A stretch of 64,000 nt of DNA from Ensifer sp. LC11 (GTDB taxonomy: Bacteria > Pseudomonadota > Alphaproteobacteria > Rhizobiales > Rhizobiaceae): contig NZ_MBSO01000012.1 in the NCBI RefSeq assembly GCF_001695835.1, forward strand, positions 434,001-498,000, given 5' to 3'. A program made the translations under genes and the position numbers. Shown here in pieces: positions 16,464 to 25,010 of this stretch. The notes below the pieces were generated by a model that did no database searches, was not told the origin of the DNA, and was given only the letters and a program-made list of their open reading frames with translations. The stretch's first letter is position 1. Every line of letters starts with the position of its first letter.

Positions 16464-17309
16464 TCAGATCATCTCCAGCGAGCGCTTGCGTTTCGGCGGC
16501 GGGAAGGCGCGGTCGAGGTCGGCGAGGTTTTCCGCCGTCAGATGGATGTCCATCGCGTCGCGGTTTTCGCGGGCGCGTGTCGCTGAACCCGTTTTCGGGA
16601 TGGCGATGACGCCGGGACGGCTCTTCAGGAAGGCGAGCGCGATCTGCGCCGGCGTTGCCTGATGCGCCTTGGCGATGTGGATGAGATCCGGGTTGCGCAG
16701 GAGGCGGCCCTCGTCGAGCGGCGAGTAGGCCATGATGGCGATGCGATGCTTTTGACACCAGGGCAGAAGATCGAATTCGATGCCGCGGCGCGAGAGATTG
16801 TAGAGCACCTGGTTGACAGCGACGTTGCCGCCATCCGGTACCGAGAGCAGTTCCTCCGTGTCGTCGACGTCGAAATTGGAGACGCCCCAGGCGCCGATCT
16901 TGCCCGCCTTTTTCAATGCCTCGAAGGCGGCGACGGTTTCGGCCAGCGGATAACCGCCGCGCCAGTGCAGCAGGTAGAGGTCGATATGGTCGACGCCGAG
17001 GTGGCGCAGGCTGCGCTCGCAGGCGGCTTCGGTGCCGATCCGGCTCGCATTCGAGGGCAGCACCTTGCTGACGATGAAGGCGTCGTCGCGTCGGCCCCGC
17101 ACCGCTTCGCCGACCACCTGTTCCGAGGCGCCGTTGCCATACATTTCCGCCGTGTCGATCAGCGTCAGGCCGAGATCGAGGCCGAGCTGCAGGCTCTTCA
17201 CCTCGTCGGCCCTGCGGGCCGGCGTGTCGCCCATGCGCCAGGTGCCTTGGCCCAAAACCGGAACGTTGCGGCCATCCGGAAGCGTGGTTGTCGGGATCGG
17301 ATCGTGCAT
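16464..17309 (-). CDS. Aldo/keto reductase
   Basis: A 281-residue NADPH-dependent aldo/keto reductase with the full TIM-barrel pattern. [19 protein letters not shown] opens the barrel. The catalytic tetrad includes Asp and Tyr in [11 protein letters not shown], Lys in SKVLPSNA, and His in [11 protein letters not shown]. The cofactor loop [17 protein letters not shown] is near the C-terminus. The substrate is unknown. The start has AAGGAGAACAGC before the ATG. Its 3' end converges on the desaturase gene (27-base gap). Confidence 0.92.
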   Translation of the reverse strand: MHDPIPTTTLPDGRNVPVLGQGTWRMGDTPARRADEVKSLQLGLDLGLTLIDTAEMYGNGASEQVVGEAVRGRRDDAFIVSKVLPSNASRIGTEAACERSLRHLGVDHIDLYLLHWRGGYPLAETVAAFEALKKAGKIGAWGVSNFDVDDTEELLSVPDGGNVAVNQVLYNLSRRGIEFDLLPWCQKHRIAIMAYSPLDEGRLLRNPDLIHIAKAHQATPAQIALAFLKSRPGVIAIPKTGSATRARENRDAMDIHLTAENLADLDRAFPPPKRKRSLEMI

Positions 17310-17340
17310 GCTGTTCTCCTTGCGGCCGGAATTGCCGATG

Positions 17341-17437
17341 GCGCCGCGCGCCTCTCAAGATACGCCTGGGATGCTGTAGCACTTTGAAGTGTCGTATGTT
17401 TCTACCCCTAAATCGGAAACGCTTTCAGGAAACATGC
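17341..17437 (-). repeat. Dispersed palindromic intergenic element, family A copy 2 (reverse)
   Basis: Read on the minus strand it starts GCATGTTTCC, continues through an imperfect hairpin to AAACAT, then ACTTCAAAGTGCTACAG, and ends GAGGCGCGCGGCGC: the same order of words as the copy at 5275. It ends about 30 bases upstream of the aldo/keto reductase start, so it lies in that gene's promoter or leader region. Confidence 0.7.
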
Positions 17438-17485
17438 AGTAGCGGGCAATCTAGCGCATGCCGTCGGTCTTTCGAGAATGGTCCT

Positions 17486-18391
17486 TCAGCCGGCAAGTCG
17501 CCCGCGCTCCTTCTCCATGCGCTGCAGGATCTCGACGAAGGCACGCACGCGGGCAGGGCGGAAATGCGAGGGCGGATAGACGACATGGATGCCGCCTGAG
17601 GGCAGCGCCCAGTCTGAGAAGAGACGCAAGAGGCGGCCCTCGGCGATATCGCTGCGCACCTGATAGTCGGGCAACACCGCGACACCGATGCCGGCGACGG
17701 CGCAGCAATGGGCGGAATCGGTGCTGTCGGCCGTCACCAGTGCCTTGCCGAGGACCGATGTCTCTTCGCCGGCGCGCATAAATCTCCATTCGAGCGGCGT
17801 CTTCAGCGCGCCATTGGCGATCCAGCCTGCCTCGGCCAGATGCTCGGGATGCGAAAGCTGGCCGAGCCTGGTGACATAGGCGGGCGAGGCGACGAGATAT
17901 TGTTCGAAAGTGCCGATGCGCTTTGCCCGTTCGCTGGAGTCGATGAGCCAGCCGGCACGGATGGCGAGGTCGAGCCGGTTTTCGATCATGTCGAGCACGG
18001 TGTCGTTGAAGTTTAGGTCCACCCGCATCGCCGGATAGGCGTCGAGATAGGCGGCGACCGCGTTGGTCACGACCTTGGCGCCATAGTCGAGCGGCGCCGT
18101 CAGCGTCAGCGTGCCGCTCGGGATTTCGGTTTCGGCCGAGACCGCGCCGACCGCCTCTTCGGCATCGCGCAGGATCAGCGCTGCGCGTTCATAGAAGCGC
18201 TGGCCGGTGGCGGTCGGGCTCAGCCGCCTTGTGGTGCGTGCGAGCAGCGTCGTGCCGAGCTCCTTTTCGAGCTGCGCGACCTGATGGCTGACGGCGGCCT
18301 TGGCAAGCCCCAGCCTTTCGGCGGCGGCGGTGAACGAACCACTTTCGACCACGGCGACGAAATGAGAGAGGCGATTTAAGTTTACGGTCAT
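17486..18391 (-). CDS. LysR-family transcriptional regulator
   Basis: A 301-residue LysR regulator: HTH at residues 5-62 (LSHFVAVVESGSFTAAAERL...AAVSHQVAQLEKELGTTLL) and an effector domain to the end (SGTLTLTAPLDYGAKVVTNA). The ATG at 18391 has GAGAGGACGC upstream; an extra 17 residues of open frame precede it. It is divergent from the exported MBL-fold protein at 18512. The gap holds the inverted repeat GATTGTC-N11-GACAATC (18406-18430). Confidence 0.9.
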   Translation of the reverse strand: MTVNLNRLSHFVAVVESGSFTAAAERLGLAKAAVSHQVAQLEKELGTTLLARTTRRLSPTATGQRFYERAALILRDAEEAVGAVSAETEIPSGTLTLTAPLDYGAKVVTNAVAAYLDAYPAMRVDLNFNDTVLDMIENRLDLAIRAGWLIDSSERAKRIGTFEQYLVASPAYVTRLGQLSHPEHLAEAGWIANGALKTPLEWRFMRAGEETSVLGKALVTADSTDSAHCCAVAGIGVAVLPDYQVRSDIAEGRLLRLFSDWALPSGGIHVVYPPSHFRPARVRAFVEILQRMEKERGRLAG

Positions 18392-18405
18392 GCGTCCTCT
18401 CCAGT

Positions 18406-18430
18406 GATTGTCTGAATTAATCGGACAATC
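18406..18430 (+). promoter_or_regulatory. Probable LysR-type operator
   Basis: Perfect 7-base inverted repeat GATTGTC/GACAATC around an AT-rich 11-base spacer, in the divergent gap between a LysR gene and its neighbour. The T-N11-A geometry is typical of LysR activation sites. Confidence 0.65.
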
Positions 18431-18511
18431 TGTTCGCGGCAAAGGGCTTTTTCAAGAGCGCGGGTGCCGCCATCTTGCCGGCCTGTTCCATGGACAGCCC
18501 AAGGAGACGTC

Positions 18512-19423
18512 ATGCAGATCCAGTTGACCCGGCGGACCGCACTCAAGACGGTGGCGGCGGCCGGTGCCGCGATCCTCGTCCAGCCGATCGGCGGCAGCCT
18601 TGTAAGGGCCGCCTCGAAGCTCGAATGGCGCTATTTCCAGGCAAACGAGGCGGGCTTTGACCGCACGCCGGTGCTCCTGACCGGCGAGAGCGAAGCGATC
18701 CTGATCGATGGCGGCTTCACGCTGTCCGATGGCCGCGCCGTTGCCGAGGCGATCAGGGCGACGGGCAAGCGCCTGACCACCATCTATGTGAGCTGCAACG
18801 ATCCGGACTTCTATTTCAGCCTCAAGCCGGTCGTCGAAGCCTTCCCGGATGCCAAGGTGATCGCAGCTTCGGCAACCGTCGAGGCGATCAAGGCCAATGT
18901 TGAGGGCAAGCTCGAAACCTGGGGGCCGCAACTGAAGGACAACGGCCCGCAGACGCTTGCCGATGTGGTGATGCCGCAGCCGGATGATCGCACGTCGCTG
19001 ACGCTCGAAGGCAACACGATTGAGATCGTGACGATCGAGGGGATGAAAGACCGGCGCTACCTCTTCGTGCCGGAGCTCAAGGCGATCTTCGGTGGCGTGC
19101 TCGTTTATTCCGGTTCGCATGTCTGGGTGGCCGACGAGGCGACGACCGAGGGGCGGCAGAAATGGATCGAGGCGCTTGACGCCATGGCGACGCGCAAGCC
19201 CGAAATCGTCGTGCCGGCGCACAAGAGCAAGGGCGGGCCTGAGGGCGTCGAGGCCATCGGCTTCACCCGGGACTATCTCGTCGCTTTCAACGAGGCGGCC
19301 GCTGCCGCCAAGGACAGTGGCGAGCTGATTGCGGCCATGACCAAGCGCTACCCCGATCTTCCCGGCGTTTCGACGCTGGAACTCGGCGCCAAGGTCGCCA
19401 AGGGCGAGATGAAGTGGGGCTGA
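18512..19423 (+). CDS. Tat-exported metallo-beta-lactamase-fold protein with degenerate metal motif
   Basis: A 303-residue protein resembling exported MBL-fold hydrolases. The N-terminus MQIQLTRRTALKTVAAAGAA contains a twin-arginine motif and a hydrophobic core, with cleavage near VRAAS. The fold is supported by ILIDGGFTLSDGR and a beta-rich second half. At the usual metal site HxHxDH the sequence reads VSCNDPDFYFS, so all three histidines are missing, while a later PAHKS keeps one. It may have lost hydrolase activity or bind metal differently. Start at 18512 follows AAGGAGACGTC; the longer frame from 18464 lacks a signal peptide start. Confidence 0.72.
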   Translation: MQIQLTRRTALKTVAAAGAAILVQPIGGSLVRAASKLEWRYFQANEAGFDRTPVLLTGESEAILIDGGFTLSDGRAVAEAIRATGKRLTTIYVSCNDPDFYFSLKPVVEAFPDAKVIAASATVEAIKANVEGKLETWGPQLKDNGPQTLADVVMPQPDDRTSLTLEGNTIEIVTIEGMKDRRYLFVPELKAIFGGVLVYSGSHVWVADEATTEGRQKWIEALDAMATRKPEIVVPAHKSKGGPEGVEAIGFTRDYLVAFNEAAAAAKDSGELIAAMTKRYPDLPGVSTLELGAKVAKGEMKWG

Positions 19424-19511
19424 GACCAGCCGTCTTCCATTGATTATTTCGGCGACACGGCTTTTGCCACGCCGCCGTTTCCCCTTCAGGTGGAGGCCGG
19501 AGGGCGCAAGC

Positions 19512-19532
19512 AACTTGTCACCATGACAAGTT
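19512..19532 (+). promoter_or_regulatory. Palindrome upstream of LysE-type gene
   Basis: AACTTGTCA-CCA-TGACAAGTT, perfect 9-base arms. A second, weaker repeat GGTCA-N6-TGACC follows at 19554-19569, just before the gene at 19591. Their position suggests operator sites for an unseen regulator. A hairpin role at the end of the preceding gene is less likely, as there is no T-run. Confidence 0.5.
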
Positions 19533-19590
19533 CGCGGCTGATGCCGGCCAATAGGTCAATTATGCTGACCCAATTGGGCCGGAGGAAGCC

Positions 19591-20184
19591 ATGCAGGCCG
19601 ATACGCTTCTAGCGCTGTTTTTGTTTGCGTTCACCACATCGATCACCCCTGGGCCGAACAACATGATGCTGTTCGCCTCGGGCGTTAATTTCGGCTTCCT
19701 GCGCACCGTGCCCCATATGCTCGGCATTGGCGCCGGCTTCTTCGTGCTTTTGATCGCCGTCGGCTTCGGCCTCGGCGCGCTCCTGCATTCCGTGCCGCTG
19801 CTCTATACGGCGTTGAAATTTGCCGGCGGCGCCTATCTCGTCTGGATCGCCTGGAAGATCGGCACCTCGCGCTCGCTTGCAGAAGGCAAGGCCAGTGCGC
19901 AGCCGATGACTTTCCTTGCGGCTGCCGCCTTCCAATGGGTCAACCCGAAGGCCTGGGTCATGGCGGTCTCGGCCATGGCCACCTACACCAGCAGCGACAG
20001 CTACCTGTTCAGCGTTCTGGTCGTCGGTCTCATCTTTGCGCTGGTCAACGTGCCGAGCGTTTCCACCTGGGCGGGTTTCGGCTCGGCGCTGCGCCAATGG
20101 CTTTCCGAACCGTCGCGGCTGAAATGGTTCAACATCACCATGGCGGTGCTGCTCGTCGTCAGCCTCTGGCCGATGCTAAAATAG
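19591..20184 (+). CDS. LysE/RhtB-family amino acid exporter
   Basis: A 197-residue inner-membrane exporter with six hydrophobic segments. The family N-terminal signature is FTTSITPGPNNMMLFASGVN, followed by TVPHMLGIGAGFFVLL and the central LKFAGGAYLVWIAWKI, then AAAFQWVNPKAWVMA. The family exports amino acids or derivatives; the substrate cannot be read from sequence. GGAGGAAGCC lies directly before the ATG. Two inverted repeats upstream may be operators. Confidence 0.9.
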   Translation: MQADTLLALFLFAFTTSITPGPNNMMLFASGVNFGFLRTVPHMLGIGAGFFVLLIAVGFGLGALLHSVPLLYTALKFAGGAYLVWIAWKIGTSRSLAEGKASAQPMTFLAAAAFQWVNPKAWVMAVSAMATYTSSDSYLFSVLVVGLIFALVNVPSVSTWAGFGSALRQWLSEPSRLKWFNITMAVLLVVSLWPMLK

Positions 20185-20655
20185 CTGAAACTGCGGCTTC
20201 GTCAGCATCAGCCAGATGATGCCGGTGACGGCAAAGAAAGCCGGGAAGCCGCAGGCAAACCAGATCGCGTAGAGCCGGTCGAATTCCGGCGGCAACGGTG
20301 CACCGTTCACTGTCGCAAGGCGAGCGAGATCGCGCAGCCGCAACTGGATCCAGACGACCGGCAGCCAGAAGAGGCCGGTGACCACGTAAAGGATCAGCGA
20401 CAGCACGATCCACCCCTCGCTCAGCGACCAGCCGATGCTCCTGGCGAGGAGATAGCCGGTGATCGGCTGGATCACCACGGCTGTGGCGGTGAAGATCGTA
20501 TCGGCAACCACCACGGTGCCGGCGACATGGGCGATCAGCCGGGCATCGCGCGTGCGCCTGGCCATCAGCATGAAGAAAGCGATGCCCGCACCGGTGCCGA
20601 AGAGCACCGCGGCGCCGATCACATGGGCAAGGCGCAGCAGATCTTCCTCAAACAT
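20176..20655 (-). CDS. DUF2269-type integral membrane protein
   Basis: A 159-residue protein with four membrane helices: LLRLAHVIGAAVLFGTGAGI, VVVADTIFTATAVVIQPITG, WIVLSLILYVVTGLFWLPV, and FACGFPAFFAVTGIIWLMLT. The size and pattern fit DUF2269, of unknown function. Its ATG overlaps the stop of the DoxX-like gene in the sequence TGATG, so it is translationally coupled as the last gene of a three-gene operon. Its 3' end overlaps that of the LysE-type exporter by 9 bases. Confidence 0.82.
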   Translation of the reverse strand: MFEEDLLRLAHVIGAAVLFGTGAGIAFFMLMARRTRDARLIAHVAGTVVVADTIFTATAVVIQPITGYLLARSIGWSLSEGWIVLSLILYVVTGLFWLPVVWIQLRLRDLARLATVNGAPLPPEFDRLYAIWFACGFPAFFAVTGIIWLMLTKPQFQLF

Positions 20656-21338
20656 CAGCGTTCATCCAGAATGGCAAGGGCGGCCAGCGTGGCGAGGAGC
20701 GACGGCAGAACCTTGACGAGCGGCCCGAGCGGATCGGCCCAGAGAGCGGGCTCTATGAGGCTTGCTGCGGCGAGATAGGCGACAGTCAGGGCGAGCATGC
20801 CGAGCAGCGCACGCCTCGAGAAAGGGCGGATGAGGACGGCGATGCCGAGCGCGATATCGGCGAGGCAGGTGAGCAGCGTGAGCATGGTTGCCGATCCATG
20901 CGGGAGGAATCGGAGGAAATGCTCTCTCGCGGCATCGAAGGTAAAAAGCGGGATCAGCCCGGAAAGCAGCCAGAACAGCGAGAGCCCGACGATCAGCAGC
21001 GGCTTCAACAGATAAAGCCGGGCAAACCAGAGATCCTGAACGCCCGATGGATTGGCGAAAAGGCTCTGCCGGGCGGACAGGAACGGGCCAGGGGCCAGTG
21101 TCGCGCCCGCGGCAGAAACGCCGCCGGCCATCACCGAAAGCGCGGTCGAGCGCAGCGGCGAGCGCCAGCCGAGCCGGCCGGCGATATCGGCAAGCAAGCC
21201 GACGGGTGCTGCGAGCGCTGCGGGCAGCGAGACCACCCTGGCGGCGGGCAGGCCAAGCCATTGGCGGTGTAATGCCACGAGTTCGGCAAGGGTCGGCGCT
21301 TCTTCGTGGCCGAGCACGAGATCGCTTCCTTCGGGCAT
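20655..21338 (-). CDS. DoxX-like membrane protein (usually fused to an SDR)
   Basis: A 227-residue protein. The first ~60 residues (HEEAPTLAELVALHRQWLGL) look like the end of an NAD-binding epimerase-type domain. The rest is a DoxX-like membrane domain with four helices, including LYLLKPLLIVGLSLFWLLSG and TCLADIALGIAVLIRPFSRR. In related bacteria these parts are commonly one SDR-DoxX protein. Here the preceding gene stops at TGATG and this gene starts in the overlapping ATG, a one-base frame change. It may be coupled translation of two halves or a frameshift. The SDR partner is the gene at 21338-21934. Confidence 0.75.
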   Translation of the reverse strand: MPEGSDLVLGHEEAPTLAELVALHRQWLGLPAARVVSLPAALAAPVGLLADIAGRLGWRSPLRSTALSVMAGGVSAAGATLAPGPFLSARQSLFANPSGVQDLWFARLYLLKPLLIVGLSLFWLLSGLIPLFTFDAAREHFLRFLPHGSATMLTLLTCLADIALGIAVLIRPFSRRALLGMLALTVAYLAAASLIEPALWADPLGPLVKVLPSLLATLAALAILDER

Positions 21339-21934
21339 CAGCCCCGCAAAGCCGCGCTGACGGCCTCTGCAACATCGCTCATGGCAACCGTTTCGACACG
21401 CGAGCCCGCATGGACGAGCGGGATGGCGAAGGGCAGGGCGGCAAGGGCCCGCAGCAGCGCCGAGCCGCCATGGGCGTTGCGGCCAAGCACCAGCGCCGGT
21501 CGCAGGATGACATGCGCCACGCCGCTTGCCGCCAGCGCCTCGTCGGCACGGAATTTGGTGGCGAGGAAGGCGCTGTCGCTGCCGGCAGTGCCTGATGGCG
21601 CCGAGATCTGGACGATCCGCATCGGCGATGCCTTCGCTGCTTCGTAAAGCGCCAGCATCGCCCGTTCCTGGGTTGCCGCGACGTCGTCTGCCAAACCATC
21701 CTGTAGCGCGCCGGCGCAGTTGACGATGACGTCATGGCTCTCGACGAACGGTCGCCAGTCGCCGGCCTTGCGCATCCCGGCGAGGTCGGCGGCAAGCCAT
21801 TGCGCGTCCGGCCGCTTCAGCCGGGCGCGGGCGACATTTCGGCCAAGGCCGGTCACTGCATGTCCGTCGCTTGACAGTCGATCGAGGAGGGCCGAGCCGA
21901 TGAAACCGGTGGCGCCGAGAATCAGAACCTTCAT
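21338..21934 (-). CDS. NAD(P)-binding SDR/epimerase-like protein
   Basis: A 198-residue atypical SDR with the Rossmann motif MKVLILGATGFIGSALLDRL, then NCAGALQDGL and IVQISAPSGT, and later ILRPALVLGRN. The family's active-site tyrosine motif YxxxK is replaced by FLATKFRADEAL. The ATG at 21934 begins the Rossmann strand; 17 more codons are open upstream without a ribosome-binding signal. It ends in TGATG shared with the DoxX-like gene, so the two products probably act as one split membrane-anchored oxidoreductase. Confidence 0.8.
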   Translation of the reverse strand: MKVLILGATGFIGSALLDRLSSDGHAVTGLGRNVARARLKRPDAQWLAADLAGMRKAGDWRPFVESHDVIVNCAGALQDGLADDVAATQERAMLALYEAAKASPMRIVQISAPSGTAGSDSAFLATKFRADEALAASGVAHVILRPALVLGRNAHGGSALLRALAALPFAIPLVHAGSRVETVAMSDVAEAVSAALRG

Positions 21935-22143
21935 GGTTCTAGAATAGCGGAGGCGGTTGCGCGCGACAGCATTCCGTATCGCCAAAGTTTAGTCGCGGCC
22001 GGACTTGTTACGGTGACAATTCTGGCCGCCGGTCGCTGACGAAATCGATTTCGAATCCGGATTTCATCAGTTACCACTATCGCCCGAGTGAGGAGGCAGC
22101 GCCGTCCGCGCCCGAAGGGTGCGCCGCTGCGAGGAGCCAGGCA

Positions 22144-22779
22144 ATGTCCGAACATCATCATGGACACGATCACGATCATCACCACGACAACCACTTCACC
22201 GACATGGAAGCGCGGGTGAAGGCGCTAGAAACGGTGCTGACGGAAAAGGGACTGATCGACCCGGCGGCGATCGACGCGATCGTCGAGACCTATGAGACGA
22301 AGATCGGCCCGCGCAACGGTGCGCGCGTGGTGGCCAAGGCCTGGGTCGATCCCGACTTCGCCGAATGGCTGAAGCGCGATGCGACGGAAGCGATCGCCAG
22401 CCTCAGCTATACCGGACGGCAGGGCGAGCATATGCGCGCCGTGTTCAATACGCCCGACACCCATAACCTTGTCGTCTGCACGCTCTGTTCCTGCTACCCC
22501 TGGTCCGTGCTCGGCCTGCCGCCGGTCTGGTACAAGGCGCCGCCCTATCGCTCGCGCGCCGTCATCGACCCGCGCGGCGTGCTCCAGGAGTTCGGACTGA
22601 CCTTGCCGGAGATGACGCGCATCCGCGTCTGGGATTCGACGGCGGAGTTGCGCTATCTGGTGATCCCTGAGCGCCCGGCGGGAACCGAAGGTCTCGGCGA
22701 AGACGAACTCGCGGAGCTTGTGACACGCGATTCGATGATCGGCACCGGGCTTGCCCTTTCCGGGGAGACGCTGCGATGA
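22144..22779 (+). CDS. nthA: Nitrile hydratase alpha subunit, cobalt type
   Basis: A 211-residue alpha subunit; with beta it hydrates nitriles to amides. The metal-binding claw is [10 protein letters not shown] (Cys112, Cys115, Ser116, Cys117). Threonine after the first cysteine and tyrosine after the last point to a non-corrin cobalt centre rather than iron; Cys115 and Cys117 would be oxidised to sulfinic/sulfenic acid. The N-terminus [20 protein letters not shown] holds nine histidines in 17 residues, a possible metal-loading tail. The ATG overlaps nothing upstream; the beta gene starts in the overlapping ATGA at 22776. Confidence 0.94.
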   Translation: MSEHHHGHDHDHHHDNHFTDMEARVKALETVLTEKGLIDPAAIDAIVETYETKIGPRNGARVVAKAWVDPDFAEWLKRDATEAIASLSYTGRQGEHMRAVFNTPDTHNLVVCTLCSCYPWSVLGLPPVWYKAPPYRSRAVIDPRGVLQEFGLTLPEMTRIRVWDSTAELRYLVIPERPAGTEGLGEDELAELVTRDSMIGTGLALSGETLR

Positions 22780-23435
22780 ACGGTCCGCACGATCTCGGTG
22801 GCGCCCACGGCCTCGGCCCGGTGGCGCCGGAAAAGGACGAACCCTATTTCCATGCGGATTGGGAGAAGCGGGCGCTCGGTGTCACGCTCTCCTGTGGCGC
22901 TTTCGGTGCCTGGACGATCGATGAAAGCCGGCATGCGCGCGAAAGCCTGCCGCCGGCGACCTATCTTTCGGCAAGCTATTACGAGATCTGGACGCGGGCG
23001 CTGGAAAAGCTGCTGAAGCGCCATGGCTTCGTCACGCAGGCTGAGCTCGATGGCGGTCACATGCTGGAGCAGGGGGCGAGCCCGAAGAGGGTGTTGAAGG
23101 CCGATATGGTGGCGGGCGTACTCGCCAAGGGCGGCCCCTGTGACCGCCCGGTCGAGGTGGCGCCGCGCTTTGTGGTCGGCGAGCGGGTGCGGACGAAGAA
23201 CTTCAATCCGGAAACCCATACGCGCCTGCCGCGCTATGCCCGCGCCAAGCTCGGCCGGGTAGAGGCGGTGCAGGGCTCCTTCGTCTTCCCCGACGACAAC
23301 GCCCATGGCCGCGGCGAAAATCCGCAATGGCTCTATACCGTCGTCTTCGACGGCCCGGAGATCTGGGGCGAGGGCGCCGACCCGACGCTCACGGTCTCGA
23401 TCGATGCCTGGGAGAGCTACCTTGAGCACGTGTAA
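22776..23435 (+). CDS. nthB: Nitrile hydratase beta subunit
   Basis: A 219-residue beta subunit that forms the heterodimer interface and contributes arginines to the active site. The family N-terminus [19 protein letters not shown] is intact, with [13 protein letters not shown] in the helical half. The C-terminal SH3-like barrel includes [20 protein letters not shown], then [10 protein letters not shown] and WLYTVVF. The start overlaps the alpha stop by four bases (ATGA). The downstream accessory gene overlaps or abuts its end. Confidence 0.94.
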   Translation: MNGPHDLGGAHGLGPVAPEKDEPYFHADWEKRALGVTLSCGAFGAWTIDESRHARESLPPATYLSASYYEIWTRALEKLLKRHGFVTQAELDGGHMLEQGASPKRVLKADMVAGVLAKGGPCDRPVEVAPRFVVGERVRTKNFNPETHTRLPRYARAKLGRVEAVQGSFVFPDDNAHGRGENPQWLYTVVFDGPEIWGEGADPTLTVSIDAWESYLEHV

Positions 23436-23793
23436 GGTGACGTCGCCGCTTATTGCTTCGGCCGAACTGCCGAAATCGCCGGAGGGCGATCCGGTCTTTG
23501 CCGAACCCTGGCAGGCGAACGCCTTTGCCATGACCGTGCGCCTGCACGAAAAGGGCGTGTTCTCCTGGCCGGAATGGGCAGAAGCCCTTTCGGCCGAACT
23601 CTACAAGCCCGGCCGCAAGGCCGATGCCAGCGACTATTACGATTGCTGGGTGGCAGCGCTGTCGCGCCTCGTCACCGAGCTCTCGCTTGCCTCGGACCGC
23701 GAGCTTGAAGACCTGACGGCGAGTTGGCGGCGGGCCGCGGAGGCAACGCCGCACGGCAAGCCGATCGTGATCGAGAACGATCCGCTCAGGTAG
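23422..23793 (+). CDS. Nitrile hydratase accessory protein (metallochaperone/activator)
   Basis: A roughly 123-residue protein resembling the N-terminal half of the beta subunit (PVFAEPWQANAFAMTVRLHE, then FSWPEWAEALSAEL and YYDCWVAALSRLV). This is the usual activator that delivers cobalt or swaps subunits in cobalt-type nitrile hydratases. Start uncertain: TTG at 23422, inside the beta gene with GGGAGAG upstream, or GTG at 23437, one base after the beta stop. Third gene of the operon. No amidase or cobalt transporter lies next to it. Confidence 0.85.
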   Translation: MSTCKVTSPLIASAELPKSPEGDPVFAEPWQANAFAMTVRLHEKGVFSWPEWAEALSAELYKPGRKADASDYYDCWVAALSRLVTELSLASDRELEDLTASWRRAAEATPHGKPIVIENDPLR

Positions 23794-23825
23794 GTGCGGT
23801 GAGCTTCAGGATGAGCGTGCGGATT

Positions 23826-23866
23826 TGCCCCTCATCCTAGCCTTCTCCCCGCAGGCGGGGAGAAGG
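23826..23866 (-). repeat. RIME-like palindromic element
   Basis: GCCCCTCATCC followed by the hairpin CCTTCTCCCC-gcaggc-GGGGAGAAGG. Same module as at 13704, inverted relative to that copy. It lies just after the nitrile hydratase operon and may act as a 3' mRNA hairpin. Confidence 0.7.
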
Positions 23867-23965
23867 GACGAGCCGGGCGGCTGCCTCATCAGTCGGCGTT
23901 GACTGTCCGCAAGCGGGCAAGCAGAGCGTGGGCCGTTGACCGGTAACGAGCGGTTGCCACGCGTA

Positions 23966-24018
23966 TCCTTCTCCCCGCGTGCGGGGAGGAGGTGGCAGGC
24001 AGGCCGGATGAGGGGCAA
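23966..24018 (+). repeat. RIME-like palindromic element
   Basis: CCTTCTCCCC-gcgt-GCGGGGAGGAGG followed by TGGCAGGCAGGCCGGATGAG and GGGCA, matching the copy at 13704. With the copy at 23826 it forms a head-to-head pair about 100 bases apart between the nitrile hydratase and SDR genes. Confidence 0.7.
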
Positions 24019-24068
24019 TCGCTGCGCCACATCACACTGCGTGAAGCGACCATCCGAAAATTCCCCTT

Positions 24069-24959
24069 TCAGCCGTAATAGGCCGCCTGGTCCAGATCGG
24101 AAAGCAGATCGGGACCAACGGGGCTCCACCCGAGCAGGGCGCGGGTACGGGCGCTCGACGCGGCCATGTTGCCGCCCGCCATACCTGCAAACCAGCCGAA
24201 ATGTTCGCGTGGGCGGGCTTCGACGGGCAGGCCGAGGTGACGGCCGACGATTTCGGCGATCGACCTGAACGGTACCGCTTCGTCCGCCACGGCATGATAG
24301 ACGCTCTCGGTCGTGCCGCTTTCCAGCGCAAGGCGATAGACCCGCGCGGCATCATGACGGTAGACGCCCGACCAGCAATTCGCGCCGTCTTCCAGATAGG
24401 CCGAGACACCTGTCTGCCGCGCCAGGCGCGCGAGGACGGCGATGAAGCCGTAATCGCCCAGCCCATGGACGGAGGGAGCAAGACGGACCGTTGCCGCACG
24501 AACGCCGCGATCGGCGACGGCACGGGCGGCCGTCTCAGACTTGCGTGGCGCCCCGACATTCGGAAGCTCGGCTTCGGTCGCGCCGCGCGGCAGGCCAGCG
24601 AGACCGGAGGTGACGAGCAGCGGGCGATCCGACCCGGCAAGCACCTCGCCTAAGAATTCGATGACGCGTTGATCCTGGGCCGCACTCTCCATGAAACCGG
24701 AAAAGTCCTGGTCGAAGGCCCCATGGACGAAGTCGTGCTTGAAGGCCGTATGGATGATGGCATCCGCGTTCCGTGCGGCCTGCTTAAGGACTGCGGCGTC
24801 CTCGAGATCGCCTTCGACGATCGTGGCACCCATTGCCGCCAGTTCAATCGCCTTGTGCTTCGAGCGCGCAAGTCCGGAAACCGTGTGCCCCGCTTCGATC
24901 AGATCCTTGACCACGGCGGATCCGACCCAGCCGGTCGCACCCGTTACAAATACGTGCAT
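24069..24959 (-). CDS. SDR-family NAD(P)-dependent oxidoreductase
   Basis: A 296-residue extended/atypical SDR. It starts with the cofactor motif MHVFVTGATGWVGSAVVKDL. Further conserved segments are IIHTAFKHDF, LLVTSGLAGLPRG, and TVRLAPSVHGLGDYGFIAVL. The canonical YxxxK is not obvious: the matching region reads PRKSETAARAVADRGV, so this is an atypical member, related to proteins annotated as 3-beta-hydroxysteroid-dehydrogenase-like. It has AGGAGAACATCA upstream. Single gene. Confidence 0.85.
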   Translation of the reverse strand: MHVFVTGATGWVGSAVVKDLIEAGHTVSGLARSKHKAIELAAMGATIVEGDLEDAAVLKQAARNADAIIHTAFKHDFVHGAFDQDFSGFMESAAQDQRVIEFLGEVLAGSDRPLLVTSGLAGLPRGATEAELPNVGAPRKSETAARAVADRGVRAATVRLAPSVHGLGDYGFIAVLARLARQTGVSAYLEDGANCWSGVYRHDAARVYRLALESGTTESVYHAVADEAVPFRSIAEIVGRHLGLPVEARPREHFGWFAGMAGGNMAASSARTRALLGWSPVGPDLLSDLDQAAYYG

Positions 24960-25010
24960 TGATGTTCTCCTTGAGGGGACCGCCTAGGCGGACCGTGAGT
25001 TCAGGCCCGA

